A program made the translations under genes and the position numbers. Shown piece by piece: positions 44,628 through 54,039 of a stretch of 64,000 nucleotides of DNA (the first letter of the stretch is position 1; every line of letters begins with the position of its first letter). The notes beneath the pieces are model-generated. The model made no database searches. It saw nothing but the letters and a program-made list of their open reading frames with translations, and was not told where the DNA came from. The DNA lies in assembly GCA_037349105.1 (NCBI GenBank), contig JAYJMM010000035.1, forward strand, positions 558,001-622,000, read 5' to 3'. The DNA comes from Limnomonas spitsbergensis (Eukaryota; Chlorophyta; Chlorophyceae; Chlamydomonadales).

Positions 44628-46226
44628 TCAGGTCTCGGTAAGCTCTTCAAGGGCTGACTCCTCTTCCTCCCTTGCTGCTTCTTTGGCCACCTTAGCCCTT
44701 CTTGTAACTGCTCTCGGGGTGACATTGGCCTCTCCCCGGCCCGTGGTGTACGAGATGTCGTATAATCCGTTCGCCATTGGTCTTGCGATGCCCCGCTCCA
44801 TCTGCCTTGTTGCTGGGTTGGTGGCCATGACTTCCACCTCAGGCCTGTCCATGACGTTGGCCTCCTGGGCTGTCCTGGCAGCCGCTCTGGCTGCTGGGCT
44901 CGGCCTCCTCTGGACCTGCAAACTGCGATCTTCTGCAGCGGGTCCTGCCCTTGCCGCGGGCTCAGCTCCCTTGTCCTTAGGCGCGCAAGTTGGGCACAAC
45001 CACTCGCCCTCGGGCACCTCCTCGAGTACTGGTACCACGCAATCCATGTGCCACCCTGTATTGCAGGCATCACACAAAAGCATCACCTCTCCGCGATCAG
45101 GCAGCTGGCACACCTCGCATGACAGGCTGTTATTGGGTCTGGTTCCACTGAAATCAACCACTCCCCTGAGGTTGGGCAAGTGGCATGGAGAACAATTGAC
45201 AGCATTCTCTGTTACTGTGAGGCCATCTGCCCCCTCCAACACCAAGGTTCCCGTCGCACCCAGTGTTTTGACCCTGAGGATCTCAGGCCTGGCCTTGGGA
45301 TCGAGGCTGCGTCGCTCTGATGAATACTTCACATACACGTAATCTCCCTCTGCAAAACGCCTGACCTGGGGGACATACCCTCCCCCACGAATGCGTGCAT
45401 ATCGCAGCTTGTCGCGGTGCTGCGCAATTTTTAGATGCTCACCCGCGACTGGCAGTGCCTCTTTGATCCTGGCCACTCTGGCCAAGAGCAGGTATGCTGC
45501 CTCCTCTGCTGTTGCCACCTTGGCTGTGCTCCATAGGTCCGCCCCCACTCTGGAGGGAAAGGTGGGTCTCTGCCCGAACAGCACCTCGTACGGCGCCATG
45601 CGCGTGGCCTGCTGCGGCGAGCACCGGAAGCCTAGGGCTACCCTGGGCACCATCTTGTCCCAGGACTCGTCGCTGCTGCCCTCCTCGCAGCATTTGCGCA
45701 GGCCTGCCTTGAGGGTCTGGACAGCCCTCTCTGATAGCCCGTCTGCCTGGGGGTGGTTGGCAGAAGTGGTGCGGTGGTCAATGAAACAGTCCAACAACAT
45801 GTCCTGAAATTCACCCTGGAACTCTGTTCCCTGGTCTGTCACCACTTCTGCGCATCCCCCGAATCGTGCAACAACATTTTGAAAGAACGCTAAGGCCGTC
45901 ACATCAGACGCCTTGCTTGGGATGGGGATCAACTCCACCCATTTGGAGTAATGCTCCACACAAACCATCACAAACCGATTGCCCCTGGACGTGGTCGTAA
46001 ATGGGCCACACAGGTCCACTCCCCACCGGAAAAACAACCCCTCAATGGGTAGTGGGTGCAGGTTGGGCTGTATGTGATTGAATGTGGACGCCCTGGCCCT
46101 GTCACACACACCACATTCCTGCACTGCCTTCTTGACTGCTGCTCTGAGTCCCCGCCACCAATGCTGCTGCATGACCATGAAGGCCGTGCGGTGGCTGCCA
46201 AAATGGCCCGTACCGGCATGGGCTGT
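44628..46226 (-). CDS. Ty3/gypsy integrase with C-terminal PHD finger
   Basis: The frame starts directly after the TAG at 46,227 with an HHCC zinc-binding module (HAGTGHFGSHRT ... CGVC). The first ATG is at 46,178; residues below count from it. The rve core has the catalytic triad D55 (VDLCGPF), D115 (TDQGTEF) and E150 (NHPQADGLSERAVQ). It inserts element DNA into the host genome, probably as part of a polyprotein. A basic tail resembling the GPY/F module follows (about 270-335). A C4HC3 PHD finger comes next: C354, C357, C369, C372, H377, C380, C395, C398, with the aromatic WLCPTC end. The last 100 residues are charged and disordered. PHD fingers read histone H3 tails, so it may steer integration as chromodomains do in chromoviruses; that role is inferred. 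All catalytic and zinc residues are intact. Confidence 0.88.
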   Translation of the reverse strand, partial: TAHAGTGHFGSHRTAFMVMQQHWWRGLRAAVKKAVQECGVCDRARASTFNHIQPNLHPLPIEGLFFRWGVDLCGPFTTTSRGNRFVMVCVEHYSKWVELIPIPSKASDVTALAFFQNVVARFGGCAEVVTDQGTEFQGEFQDMLLDCFIDHRTTSANHPQADGLSERAVQTLKAGLRKCCEEGSSDESWDKMVPRVALGFRCSPQQATRMAPYEVLFGQRPTFPSRVGADLWSTAKVATAEEAAYLLLARVARIKEALPVAGEHLKIAQHRDKLRYARIRGGGYVPQVRRFAEGDYVYVKYSSERRSLDPKARPEILRVKTLGATGTLVLEGADGLTVTENAVNCSPCHLPNLRGVVDFSGTRPNNSLSCEVCQLPDRGEVMLLCDACNTGWHMDCVVPVLEEVPEGEWLCPTCAPKDKGAEPAARAGPAAEDRSLQVQRRPSPAARAAARTAQEANVMDRPEVEVMATNPATRQMERGIARPMANGLYDISYTTGRGEANVTPRAVTRRAKVAKEAAREEEESALEELTET

Positions 46227-47852
46227 CTAGATCACTGCAAGCCTGTCCTCTGGCCTGGGCACCACACAACGTCTACCGTCAGGCATGAGTCTCATCAGCA
46301 CTCCTCCCCTCTCTGTTTCCCACTGGAATGGCGCAGCTCTGCGCTGTATTCTGGTCTGTTCTCCGAGCTCTGTTCCCTGAACAAATGCCTTCTCACGGAG
46401 AAACCTCAAAACAGGTTCATCTGCCCACACATCAACCCTGACCGATGGTCCTGCAGGGCATCCTGGCGGGTCCTTCTCACCCTCTGTGTCCCTGGTCACC
46501 ACGATTTCAACATCAACTTGTTCCTCAGGCGTGTTCCCACCTGGTTCCTGTGCCGCGTCGGCCCAGTCTGCAGCAGCCGATTCTCCCAGGCACTGCCTGT
46601 ATGACGCGGCCACTTCTCCGCTGCCAGAGCATGCGTTTCCTGCAGTAGCAAGGGCATAGTGGCTGGACATCAAAGTTGCACCCAGCACTGGGTCCCTGTC
46701 CGGGCCTGGCAGCCTTGCCCTGCGTTTCAATTCCTCTGGTATGATTGTAGCACACTCAAGTGCCACATTGAGCCATGCACCCAGTGCCCACGAATCCATG
46801 CACCTGCCCAAGGCTGCCCTCCTGGCTGCCTCTGGGAAGTCTGGGCGCGGCAATGTGGACCCCACAGCGTACCCCATGGCTCGCTCACGCTCGTTTGCGT
46901 TGGGCTCCTGCAAGTCCCCCATGGGTCTGTACACCATCCCATTTTGCCCGTTTCGAAAAGAATATGATGAGGGCGTGGCCATCAAACATGGCAGCACCTT
47001 CCTGGGCTGGCCTGTTACGTTGATGCGGTACCCCCCATTGTCCGGACATGAGACTACATGGGCCTTGCTGCCCTTGTCCAGAATGTCGTCTACGATCCCC
47101 TCGTGGGGTCTGGTCGACGCACGAATCACAAACTCAATATCTGCTGCAGGGGCGATGTTCCCCCAATAGTTGCGGGTGCGGTGGGCGTAAGACCCCACCT
47201 GCGCTGCGTCAAACAACGCTGGTGTCCCCAGAATCCTGCACACCTCCTGAAAAGCCTCAACACTGGCCTTCACACTCTTCTGATTCAATTGCATGGCCAC
47301 ATTCTCCATCAGGTACGCTGGCGGCCTAGGCCCCTGCAGGAACTGTAGTGTACCCAACAGCTTGACTAACGGGAAGAAAGACTTGCTTCTCTCTCCCGTG
47401 AGCCCACGCCCCTTGCCAGCTGACGAGAGGTCCTGGCACTCCCAGCCTGCTACCATGAACCACTGGCGCCCCCCCTGGGCACCCGCCTCCTTGAGGTGCT
47501 CCGCCGTAATGGCATACACATCTTGGGGCAACGCTCTGAAAGCCTTATCAAACGCTTTGACCGGGAACAACTGAGGGTATCTCCTGTGCAACTGCAACAG
47601 GCGACCCCCTGCAATCTCTCTGACTTCCTCACTGATATCAGCATACAAGTACTGCACCACTGGGATACCTGCCCTGAGCACCATCTCCAGCCCTGAGCAC
47701 ATACCTCCAAAGGGCTCGAAAAGGACGACTCCCTCGGTCTCCATGCCTCCATGGCCCGCACAGCCCCACTCGACAGGCAAGCTGTGTCCAGGCCTGCCTC
47801 CTCCTGGACTGCTGGCTCGGGAGCGGCTGTGTCGAGCCTGGCCCCTGTGCGG
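46227..47852 (-). CDS. C5 cytosine DNA methyltransferase inside a retrotransposon pol
   Basis: The open frame runs from an in-frame TGA at 47,853-47,855 to a TAG at 46,227; the first ATG is at 47,744. Counting from 47,780, the family motifs appear in order: motif I FEPFGGMCSGLE (21-32, cofactor binding), motif IV GWECQDLSSAGKGRGL (112-127) with catalytic C115, motif VI MENVAM (158-163), motif VIII QVGSYAHRTRNYW (194-206), and late motifs ERERAMGYAVGST and ALGRCMDSWALGAWLNVAL. Glu replaces the usual Pro before the catalytic Cys (ECQ rather than PCQ). The enzyme would transfer a methyl group from SAM to cytosine C5. The last 130 residues are a linker towards the integrase. LTR elements with captured methyltransferases have been reported in some algae and dinoflagellates; a role in self-methylation is inferred. 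Confidence 0.85.
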   Translation of the reverse strand, partial: PHRGQARHSRSRASSPGGGRPGHSLPVEWGCAGHGGMETEGVVLFEPFGGMCSGLEMVLRAGIPVVQYLYADISEEVREIAGGRLLQLHRRYPQLFPVKAFDKAFRALPQDVYAITAEHLKEAGAQGGRQWFMVAGWECQDLSSAGKGRGLTGERSKSFFPLVKLLGTLQFLQGPRPPAYLMENVAMQLNQKSVKASVEAFQEVCRILGTPALFDAAQVGSYAHRTRNYWGNIAPAADIEFVIRASTRPHEGIVDDILDKGSKAHVVSCPDNGGYRINVTGQPRKVLPCLMATPSSYSFRNGQNGMVYRPMGDLQEPNANERERAMGYAVGSTLPRPDFPEAARRAALGRCMDSWALGAWLNVALECATIIPEELKRRARLPGPDRDPVLGATLMSSHYALATAGNACSGSGEVAASYRQCLGESAAADWADAAQEPGGNTPEEQVDVEIVVTRDTEGEKDPPGCPAGPSVRVDVWADEPVLRFLREKAFVQGTELGEQTRIQRRAAPFQWETERGGVLMRLMPDGRRCVVPRPEDRLAVI

Positions 47853-47909
47853 TCAGCTGAGGATGGGAGTGGCGATCTGGACGGGATGTCCGCATTCTGG
47901 TGGCATGCC
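47720..47909 (-). pseudogene. RNase H C-terminal end of element 1, out of frame with the methyltransferase
   Basis: In another minus-strand frame, the bases next to the nested LTR read CHQNADIPSRSP. This matches the strongly conserved end of Ty3/gypsy RNase H (H-x-N-A-D-x-x-S-R). The frame continues about 50 residues (TAAPEPAVQEEAGLDTACLS) and overlaps the start of the methyltransferase frame. One single-base indel between about 47,850 and 47,720 would join the two. The rest of RNase H lies on the other side of the nested insertion. Confidence 0.65.
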
Positions 47910-48607
47910 TGTCGCACCATAAAGCAGTAACCGTGCCAAAATGGTGTAAGCTGTCAGTACTGCCTTAGATAGGCTCAAACTACTCACAACTAAGGTTGAA
48001 CACCTGTACACGCGTGCCTCTTGTACTACACTGCGGAGGTACAAGGGCTGTAAAGGGGTAACTTGGTACAGCGTACCGTATAAGAGGGACAGCTGGCCTA
48101 CCCGGGCGCCCCTAGCTGTGGGTACCGCCCCTACTTTACTCGCCCCCCGCTCCTCACGATAAGCACTCAGGGCTTGCGTGGGGAGCCGGACTAGGGGTGG
48201 TACTGAAACTGGAATCGGAAAATATGTACACTCAGCACTTGTCAGTTCCCTAACACGGAAGTCTCCTACACATCTGACTGCAATCCAGCTAGTCGAAAGA
48301 AAATCCACGAAAGAAAATTCACTGCAGGAAATGTGCTGCAGGACATCCACAAAAGGAAATTCACCAAAGAAAATTCACTGAAATGCGTGGCTAACCCTAG
48401 GTCCTCCCACGGTTACGCACACTCGACAAAGGCCTCTGGGCTCCTCCCGACCTCTCTCTGGCCTGATCATGGCACAAATAATTCGGTACCGTCACCAGTG
48501 TCATGCTTGGGTAAATTCAAAAAACCATCAAAATCCGTCAGGAATCCAGAACCCGTCAGAATCTACAGAATCCTCAGAAACTGTCAGCATTCACATGTTC
48601 TACCGCA
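47910..48607 (-). repeat. Left part of element 2 LTR (remainder at 57,725-57,754)
   Basis: The left 240 bp are a diverged copy of the LTR ends at 42,844 and 43,720. They share TGTCGCACCATAAAGCAGTAA, the GGTACCGCCCC block, TTTACTCGCCCCCCGCTCC and GGGGTGGTACTGAAA. From about 48,300 there are several ATTCACTG/AGAAAATTC and CAGAATC short repeats. The LTR then breaks off at the inverted-repeat unit and seems to resume for 30 bp up to 57,754. Confidence 0.6.
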
Positions 48608-48661
48608 TGGAAGCATGGCATTCTATCTTGGATGGTCACTATTCCGGTAGTACTTCCGGCG

Positions 48662-48755
48662 CTCGGACTGCTCTAAGGTGACTCTCGGACTGCTCTAAGG
48701 CGACGCTCGGACTGCTCTAAGGCGACGCTCGGACTGCTCTAAGGCGATGTTCGGA
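48662..48755. repeat. Subterminal 22-bp repeats of the inverted-repeat unit
   Basis: Four to five direct copies of CTCGGACTGCTCTAAGGCGACG lie just inside the left terminus. Copies of GCGACTGCTCTAAGGCGAC and shorter GCGACTGCT motifs lie at about 57,590-57,655, inside the right terminus, in the same orientation. Such motifs are often transposase binding sites. Confidence 0.65.
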
Positions 48756-48942
48756 GTGCTTGAGACTGCTCGCGACTGTCTTGCCGTACATGCGAAGCAG
48801 TCGCTGCTGGAACAAAACGAACCAGAGACTGCTTTGCCGTACAAGATGGGCAGTCGCAGTCGTTGTCAGCAATCTAAATTAGTAGCAGGAAATGTATCGC
48901 GCCTATCTTCATGATTCTATATTCTCTCGCTTGCATTGAGCC

Positions 48943-51082
48943 ATGACATCGCGTGGCGCAGGACATTCTCGCAATGCTTCTGGATCTACCGGGCCTGTGC
49001 CCCCCTCACCGAAAGGGAGTGATTTTAAAACAGCAGATACCATGGCAGCACTGGATGCGGCTGCTTTTTATGTTAAGACCGCCAGGATGCCTTTTGTCCC
49101 GAAAGCCGATTGGCGAGACACGCTGTTGCGTCACTTTCGGGAACAAACGCCTCAGGAGGTGGCAAAAGCTACACGAAATCGTCCTGGGCTAATAGGCTTC
49201 GTCTCGCGGTCAGACGGAGGACTTCTGGTAATACTATTGTTACTAGCATGATGTTGTCCTTGGAATGCTGTTCCCGGTCCGGCGCAGACTCTTCACGCAA
49301 TCCGGCTATTTTCATTTTCCAACCAGGCCTACGCTTGTTCATCCTGTATCAACTCGCCCACACCACTTTGGCGATGCGAATCTGCTTCTCGTGTAACGAG
49401 GCTCGCGAACCATATCGTACAAAGTGGGTAAATCGTTGTCATTAGCCCCCCCATCATGCTTGCTTGCGCGGAGGGGTACAGGAGAGCATACTCGATTTTG
49501 CATGAATCGCAGGCATCCGCCTTTCCCTCCATCAGACCAGACCAGACGGCCGAAGTGGTTGACGTCCGCTCAACCCAGATCAGAACCCAGTAGGTAGCCA
49601 CCTAGTAGTCACCATATATTTCTAGTCTGCACTGCATGATTCCAAGGGCAAGTACTGTACCATGCGGCTCATGGATGCGGGCATGGGGCTTGCAGAAAAG
49701 AGCACATGATGTGGAAAGGCAAGGAACATTTTGCATGGGTACAAACGATTAGCCACAATGCTTTGCCTGACTACCTGAGCCTTCCTCTGATAACAGGCAT
49801 GCGCAAGGAAGCAATATGAGGAGCCATGATGGTTTGGGACAAGAACAACACTATTCAGCAGCTGGTCCATCTACATTCTCAGCCGGGTAAGAGAACTGCT
49901 TATCCCCGACCCTGACAATCACCGCATGATAACACATCCAAAATGTGTGCAGGTTCTACCCAGCCGTCGCCGGCACACCTTCCTCACAGCCAAGCTCAGA
50001 GGCTTCATGGAACATGTAAGAAATACTAACATTAATACTAGAACCTGTGTTTTATGCAGATTTGGGTGATGGCATCAGTTTAATTCACTGGTTAATGTCT
50101 TAATGTGCTCTTACATGACAGACGATGATGAATGCGGAGGAGGTCAGGTTTCTCAGAGGATGGACCCCAGCCAGGATTGTCATGGCGCGGCAGAATAATG
50201 CAGTGGAGGGATTGCTTGGGAGCATGTTGACTGCTAGCCATGCACTCAACAGACCGGACGGTTCTGTTGCAGGCAACGCTGGTCATCGTGCGAGCCCGTA
50301 TTTCAGGTATGTTTTTGGTTGTCTTACAAACAATGCGCACCGGATTTGGGGGCTTGACAACTGCTTGATTGTAATGAACAATATTCAATCATTACCGTGA
50401 CTGCAGTGGGCCATACGGTCAAACTAAAGCCATGCCATGGCCTGCTAATCTGCTGCGCTGATGACTGACCAACCTATTCTGTTTTGTGCAGAGATGGCCT
50501 GCACTATGCTGATCCCATTGGCATGAACTCTGTAGCAAGCGGTGCTGCCACCGGACATTACGGCGTCAATGCGGGCAGTGCCAGTCCGTACGCCAAGTAA
50601 GCTTAATTTGGTAGGCTGGACATACACACAGATTCACCTTGGCTAAGCAGCTGTTGGATTGTCTGCGCACTTTTCATTTGTTACTGTAACTGTTATGGGC
50701 CATGCAGCTCTAATGCAGCCATGCCAAGGCCAATACTTGCTGATCTGTTGTGCTGACTGACCAACCTATTCTGTTTTGTGCAGGGATGGCATGCACTATG
50801 CTGGTCACATTGGCATGAACTCTGTAGCAGGCGGTGCTTCCACCATCCACCGTCTTCCAACAATGCTGTCCTGCGATCTCGCGGTGAGGCAACAGCCTCC
50901 AGGCCTGGGCGTGCGCAAGCTAAGGAGCAAGCAAATGCAGATGCCAAGGCGAAATTCAGCTCAGATCCGGATATGCACTTCACCTATGCCCTGTCTATCC
51001 CGGCAGCTACAAGGCCCCCCCGCCCTGCGGCAGGAGCAGCAGCAGGACCCCCCTTTGTTGCGCTGCACAGGTCGCCGGTGAC
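48943..51082 (+). CDS. Unrecognised spliced gene, left arm of the inverted-repeat unit
   Basis: Exon 1 starts at ATG 48,943 and ends at a GTAATA donor after 49,227 (95 codons). Exon 2 (about 49,278-49,428, acceptor GGCGCAG) and exon 3 (about 49,447-49,590, acceptor TCATTAG) join in phase and give KADWRDTLLRHFREQTPQEV, YACSSCINSPTPLWRCESAS and PPIMLACAEGYRRAYSILHE. Further exons are visible at 49,950-50,016, about 50,122-50,307, 50,491-50,598 and from 50,784. The last two start with the duplicated motif DGLHYADPIGMNSVASGAAT / DGMHYAGHIGMNSVAGGAST. Joins between exons 3 and 5 are uncertain. The last exon seems to need a frame change to enter the 72-bp repeat frame, so the gene may be decaying. 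No known domain is recognised; a role in transposition of this unit is only a guess from position. Confidence 0.45.
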
Positions 51083-53870
51083 AGCACCCAGCGCAACGGC
51101 GGCAGTGGCAGCAGCAGGGCCCTCCCATGCTGCGCTGAACAGGCCGCCGGTGACAGCACCCAGCGCAACGGCGGCAGTGCCAGCAGCAGGGCCCTCCCAT
51201 GCTGCGCTGAACAGGCCGCCGGTGACAGCACCTAGCGCAACGGCTGCAGTGCCAGCAGCAAGGCCCTCCCATGCTGTGCTGAACAGGCCGCCGGTCACAG
51301 CACCCAGCGCATCGGCGGCAGTGGAAGCAGCAATGCCCTCCCATGCTGCGCTGAACAGGCCGCCGGTGTAAGCACCCAGCGCGACGGCGGCAGTGGCAGC
51401 AGCAGGGCCCTCCCACGCTGCGCTGAACAGGCCGCCGGTGACAGCACCCAGCGCGACAGCGGCAGTGGCAGCAGCAGGGCCCTCCCATACTGCGCTGAAC
51501 AGGCCGCCAGTGACAGCACCCAGCGCGACGGCGGTAGTGCCCGCAGCAGGGCCCTCCCATGCTGCGCTGAACAGGCCGCCGGTGACAGCACCCAGCACAA
51601 CGGCGGCAGTGCCAGCAGCAGGGCCCTCCCATGCTGCGCTGAACAGGCCGCCGGTGACAGCACCCAGCGCAACGGCGGCAGTGCCAGCAGCAAGGCCCTC
51701 CCATGCTGCGCTGAACGGGCCGCCAGTCACAGCACCCAGCGCATCGGCGGCAGTGGAAGCAGCAAGGCCCTCCCATGCTGCGCTGAACAGGCCGCCGGTG
51801 ACAGCACCCAGCGCGATGGCGGCAGTGGCAGCAGCAGGGCCCTCCCACGCTGCGCTGAACAGGCCGCCGGTGACAGCACCCAGCGCGACAGCGGCAGTGG
51901 CAGCAGCAGGGCCCTCCCATGCTGCGCTGAACAGGCCGCCAGTGACAGCACCCAGCGCGACAGCGGCAGTGGCAGCAGCAGGGCCCTCCCATGCTGCGCT
52001 GAACAGGCCGCCAGTGACAGCACCCAGCGCGACAGCGGCAGTGGCAGCAGCAGGGCCCTCCCATGCTGCGCTGAACAGGCCGCCAGAGACAGCACCCAGC
52101 GCGACGGCGGTAGTGCCCGCAGCAGGGCCCTCCCATGCTGTGCTGAACAGGCCGCCGGTGACAGCACCCAGCGCGACGGCGGCAGTGCCCGCAGAAGGGC
52201 CCTCCCATGTTGCGCTGTACAGGCTGCCGGTGACAGCACCCAGCGCGACGGCGGCAGTGGAAGCAGCAAGGCCCTCCCATGCTGCGCTGAACAGGCCGCC
52301 GGTGACAGCACCTAGCGCAACGGCAGCAGTGCCAACAGCAGGGCCCTCCCATGCTGCGCTGAACGGGCCGCCGGTCACGGCACCCAGCGCGACGGCGGCA
52401 GTGGCAGCAGCAAGGCCCACCCATGCTGCGCTGAACAGGCCGCCGGTGACAGCACCCAGCGCGACAGCGGCAGTGGCAGCAGCAGGGCCCTCCTATGCTG
52501 CGCTGAACAGGCCGCCAGCGACAGCACCCAGCGCGACGGCGGTAGTGCCCGCAGCAGGGCCCTCCCATGCTGCGCTGAACAGGCCGCCGGTGACAGCACC
52601 CAGCGCAACGGCGGCAGTGCCATAGCAAGGCCCTCCCATGCTGCGCTGAACGGGCCGCCGGTGACAGCACCCAGCGCATCGGCGGCAGTGGAAGCAGCAA
52701 GGCCCTCCCATGCTGCGCTGAACAGGCCGCCAGAGACAGCACCCAGTGCGACGGCGGCAGTGGCAGCAGCAGGGCCCTCCCACGCTGCGCTGAACAGGCC
52801 GCCGGTGACAGTACCCAGCGCAATGGCTGCTGTGGCAGCAGCAGGGCCCTCCCACGCTGCGCTGAACAGGCCGCCGGTGACAGCACCCAGCGCAACGGCG
52901 GCAGTGCCATAGCAAGGCCCTCCCATGCTGCGCTGAACAGGCCGCCGGTGACAGCACCCAGCGCATCGGCGGCAGTGGAAGCAGCAAGGCCCTCCCATGC
53001 TGCGCTGAACAGGCCGCCGGTGATGGCACCCAGCGCGACGGCGGCAGTGGCAGCAGCAGGGCCCTCTCATGCTGCGCTGAACAGGCTGCCAGTGACAGCA
53101 CCCAGCGCAACGGCGGCAGTGGCAGCAGCAGGGCCCTCCCATGCTGCGCTGAACAGGCCGCTGGTGACAGCACCCAGCGCGACGGCGGCAGTGGCAGCAG
53201 CAGGGCCCTCCCATGCTGCGCTGAACAGGCCGCCAGCGACAGCACCCAGCGCGACGGCGGCAGTGCCCGCAGCAGGGCCCTCCCATGCTGCGCTGAACAG
53301 GCCGCCGGTGACAGCACCCAGCGCGACGGCGGCAGTGGCAGCAGCAGGGCCCTCCCATGCTGCGCTGAACAGGCCGCCAGCGACAGCACCCAGCGCGACG
53401 GCGGTAGTGCCCGCAGCAGGGCCCTCCCATGCTGCGCTGAACAGGCCGCCGGTGACAGCACCCAGCGCAACGGCGGCAGTGCCATAGCAAGGCCCTCCCA
53501 TGCTGCGCTGAACGGGCCGCCGGTGACAGCACCCAGCGCATCGGCGGCAGTGGAAGCAGCAAGGCCCTCCCATGCTGCGCTGAACAGGCCGCCGGTGTTG
53601 GCACCCAGCGCGACGGCGGCAGTGGCAGCAGCAGGGCCCTCCCACGCTGCGCTGAACAGGCCGCCGGTGACAGTACCCAGCGCAACGGCTGCAGTGGCAA
53701 CAACATTGCCCTCCCTCGCTGCGCTGGACAAGCCGTTGGTGACAGCACCCAGCGTGACGGCGGCAGCGGCAGCAACATGGTCCTCCCACGTTACGCTGAA
53801 CATGCCGCTGGTGATAGCACCCAGCGCAACTGCAGCTGTGGCAGCACAAGGGCCCTCCCATGGGATCCCC
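51060..53870 (+). repeat. 72-bp minisatellite, about 39 copies, coding-type period
   Basis: The unit is CCCTCCCATGCTGCGCTGAA, CAGGCCGCCGGTGACAGCAC, CCAGCGCGACGGCGGCAGTG, GCAGCAGCAGGG. In the plus-strand frame it encodes a 24-residue repeat containing GPSHAALNRPPVTAPSATAA. It is also open on the minus strand, giving long false ORFs of up to 649 residues. Three units (near 52,620, 52,908 and 53,483) share the same one-base loss (GCCATAGCAAGG), each shifting the frame by one. Together the three shifts restore the original frame. One unit near 51,369 has a stop (GGTGTAAGC). Confidence 0.9.
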
Positions 53871-54038
53871 CTCTCTGTTCTGGACTGTCTGAGTGATATG
53901 TTCATGCCGTCTGTTAGTAGGACCCGGCAAACAGCAGTTCCAGGTTCCCGGGCTGGTCGGGGCAAAGTGGCTGGTAGAGGAGTGATTGGAAAGAAGTCAA
54001 CCACTAAGAAGTACCGTAGTCTTTGTGGGAAGATTTGA
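53523..54038 (+). CDS. Last repeats and basic C-terminal tail of the 72-bp repeat protein
   Basis: After the last repeat units the frame leaves the array and encodes a non-repetitive end: VLDCLSDMFMPSVSRTRQTA followed by a basic, glycine-rich tail (SRAGRGKVAGRGVIGKKSTT, KKYRSLCGKI) and a TGA at 54,036-54,038. This unique tail argues that the array was once translated in the plus direction as part of the gene to its left. The basic tail could bind nucleic acid. The frame of this segment equals that of 51,393-52,625 after the three shared one-base losses. Confidence 0.45.
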   Translation: MTAPSASAAVEAARPSHAALNRPPVLAPSATAAVAAAGPSHAALNRPPVTVPSATAAVATTLPSLAALDKPLVTAPSVTAAAAATWSSHVTLNMPLVIAPSATAAVAAQGPSHGIPLSVLDCLSDMFMPSVSRTRQTAVPGSRAGRGKVAGRGVIGKKSTTKKYRSLCGKI

Positions 54039-54039
54039 T

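Larger units (their letters stand above)
43720..47909 (-). mobile_element. LTR retrotransposon (element 1) carrying a cytosine methyltransferase, 5' part displaced
   Basis: Minus-strand order: end of RNase H (47,909 leftwards), C5 cytosine methyltransferase, integrase with zinc-binding domain, PHD finger, purine-rich tract, 3' LTR (44,234-43,720). This is the pol order of Ty3/gypsy elements with a methyltransferase inserted between RNase H and integrase. The element is interrupted at 47,909/47,910 by the LTR of element 2, so gag, protease, RT and most of RNase H should lie beyond the nested insertion, outside the window. One frameshift and one in-frame TAG break the pol frame. Confidence 0.8.

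Noticed and set aside
44581..45342. Plus-strand 253-residue ORF
   Set aside because: It lies antisense to the integrase-PHD frame, which has all catalytic and zinc residues.
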